Virus record (IMG/VR): IMGVR_UViG_3300023196_003765
Span: 24,180 to 68,357 of that record
Length of the DNA stretch: 44,178 nucleotides
DNA from: a virus
Direction: 5' to 3' (one strand)
Program-made: the position numbers and the translations under genes
The notes under the pieces: generated by a model
What the model saw: the letters and a program-made list of their open reading frames with translations, nothing else
Database searches by the model: none
What the model was told of the DNA's origin: nothing
Shown: in pieces, positions 43,967 through 44,178 of the stretch
Numbering within the stretch: position 1 is the first letter of the stretch
Layout of the letters: every line of letters begins with the position of its first letter

Positions 43967-44178
43967 ATTTTGAACTTTCAAAAAAAGAAAAAGTTAAAGA
44001 AATATTAAAATGTGGCAAAGACCCATCTTACTTTCTTAAAAACTACGCCCGTATATCTCACCCGATGCACGGGCTGATTCTATTTGAAACTTACGATTTT
44101 CAAGATCAACTGTTAAACGATTTCAATGACTATCGATTTAATGTTATTTTAAAAGCTCGCCAACTAGGGATATCAACA
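43963..44178 (+). CDS. Terminase large subunit, N-terminal part (partial)
   Basis: The first 72 residues of a gene that runs off the window. The end of the visible part (FNVILKARQLGIST, residues 59-72) matches the Walker A region of gp17-type packaging ATPases, whose motif follows a KxRQ[LM]G[IK][ST]T pattern. Upstream FLKNYARISHPMHGLILF fits the N-terminal domain of marine myovirus terminases. The ATPase drives DNA into the prohead. The ATG overlaps the preceding stop (ATGA). Confidence 0.85.
   Translation, partial: MNFELSKKEKVKEILKCGKDPSYFLKNYARISHPMHGLILFETYDFQDQLLNDFNDYRFNVILKARQLGIST

Noticed and set aside
1-44178. tRNA genes, CRISPR arrays, integrase, attachment sites or insertion sequences.
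   Set aside because: No cloverleaf-sized gap, no regular repeat-spacer pattern and no transposase or integrase frame was seen. The longest gaps between genes are about 70 bases and are accounted for.

Overview
The window is part of the genome of a large tailed bacteriophage with a contractile, T4-type tail. It is AT-rich (roughly 36-38 % G+C by eye), and every supported gene lies on the + strand. Genes are packed with 1-20 bp gaps or ATGA/GTGA stop-start overlaps, and there is no gene-free stretch of 300 bases. Most genes have a Shine-Dalgarno (SD) sequence, and three places carry -35/-10 boxes close to the bacterial sigma70 consensus. This fits a phage of a Gram-negative host. Several small proteins and virion modules resemble those of uncultured marine myoviruses, so a marine host is my inference, not something shown.

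Region 1 (1-30746) is a virion module: the tail end of a probable gp25-like gene, a gp6/gpJ-like baseplate wedge protein, a DNRLRE-like virion protein, and a giant 3664-residue protein combining laminin-G-like folds with a tail-protein-I/gp7-like segment. Seven further large structural proteins follow, among them two pairs that share modules. Region 2 (30747-34290) holds a RuvC-like resolvase, an SH3-like small protein, an FKBP/SlyD-type prolyl isomerase with its own promoter and palindromes, a strong terminator, a DnaG/gp61-type primase, a tagged protein and a 31-residue membrane peptide behind a near-consensus promoter. Region 3 (34301-38989) holds a single-chain fusion of Mre11/SbcD (T4 gp47) and Rad50/SbcC (T4 gp46), another tagged protein, and an FtsZ/tubulin-family GTPase homologue. 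Region 4 (38986-44178) is a compact run of small genes: tagged proteins, a holin candidate, two spanin-like gene pairs, a zinc-finger protein, a conserved hypothetical and the start of the large terminase.

The most unusual pattern is a family of otherwise unrelated small proteins that share short N-terminal tags. Five begin MK[IL]..s.L..[IL]...EE and two begin MK[QK]LFENWRKH[IL]NE; one more has a related [LI]xE site. Each tag is followed at a fixed distance by an [LIVM]-x-E site, the kind cut by T4-type prohead protease. I infer that these are capsid-targeting sequences for proteins packaged inside the head. The FtsZ/tubulin homologue, the Mre11-Rad50 fusion and a duplicated piece of the tubulin gene flanking a tagged gene are the other main points of interest.
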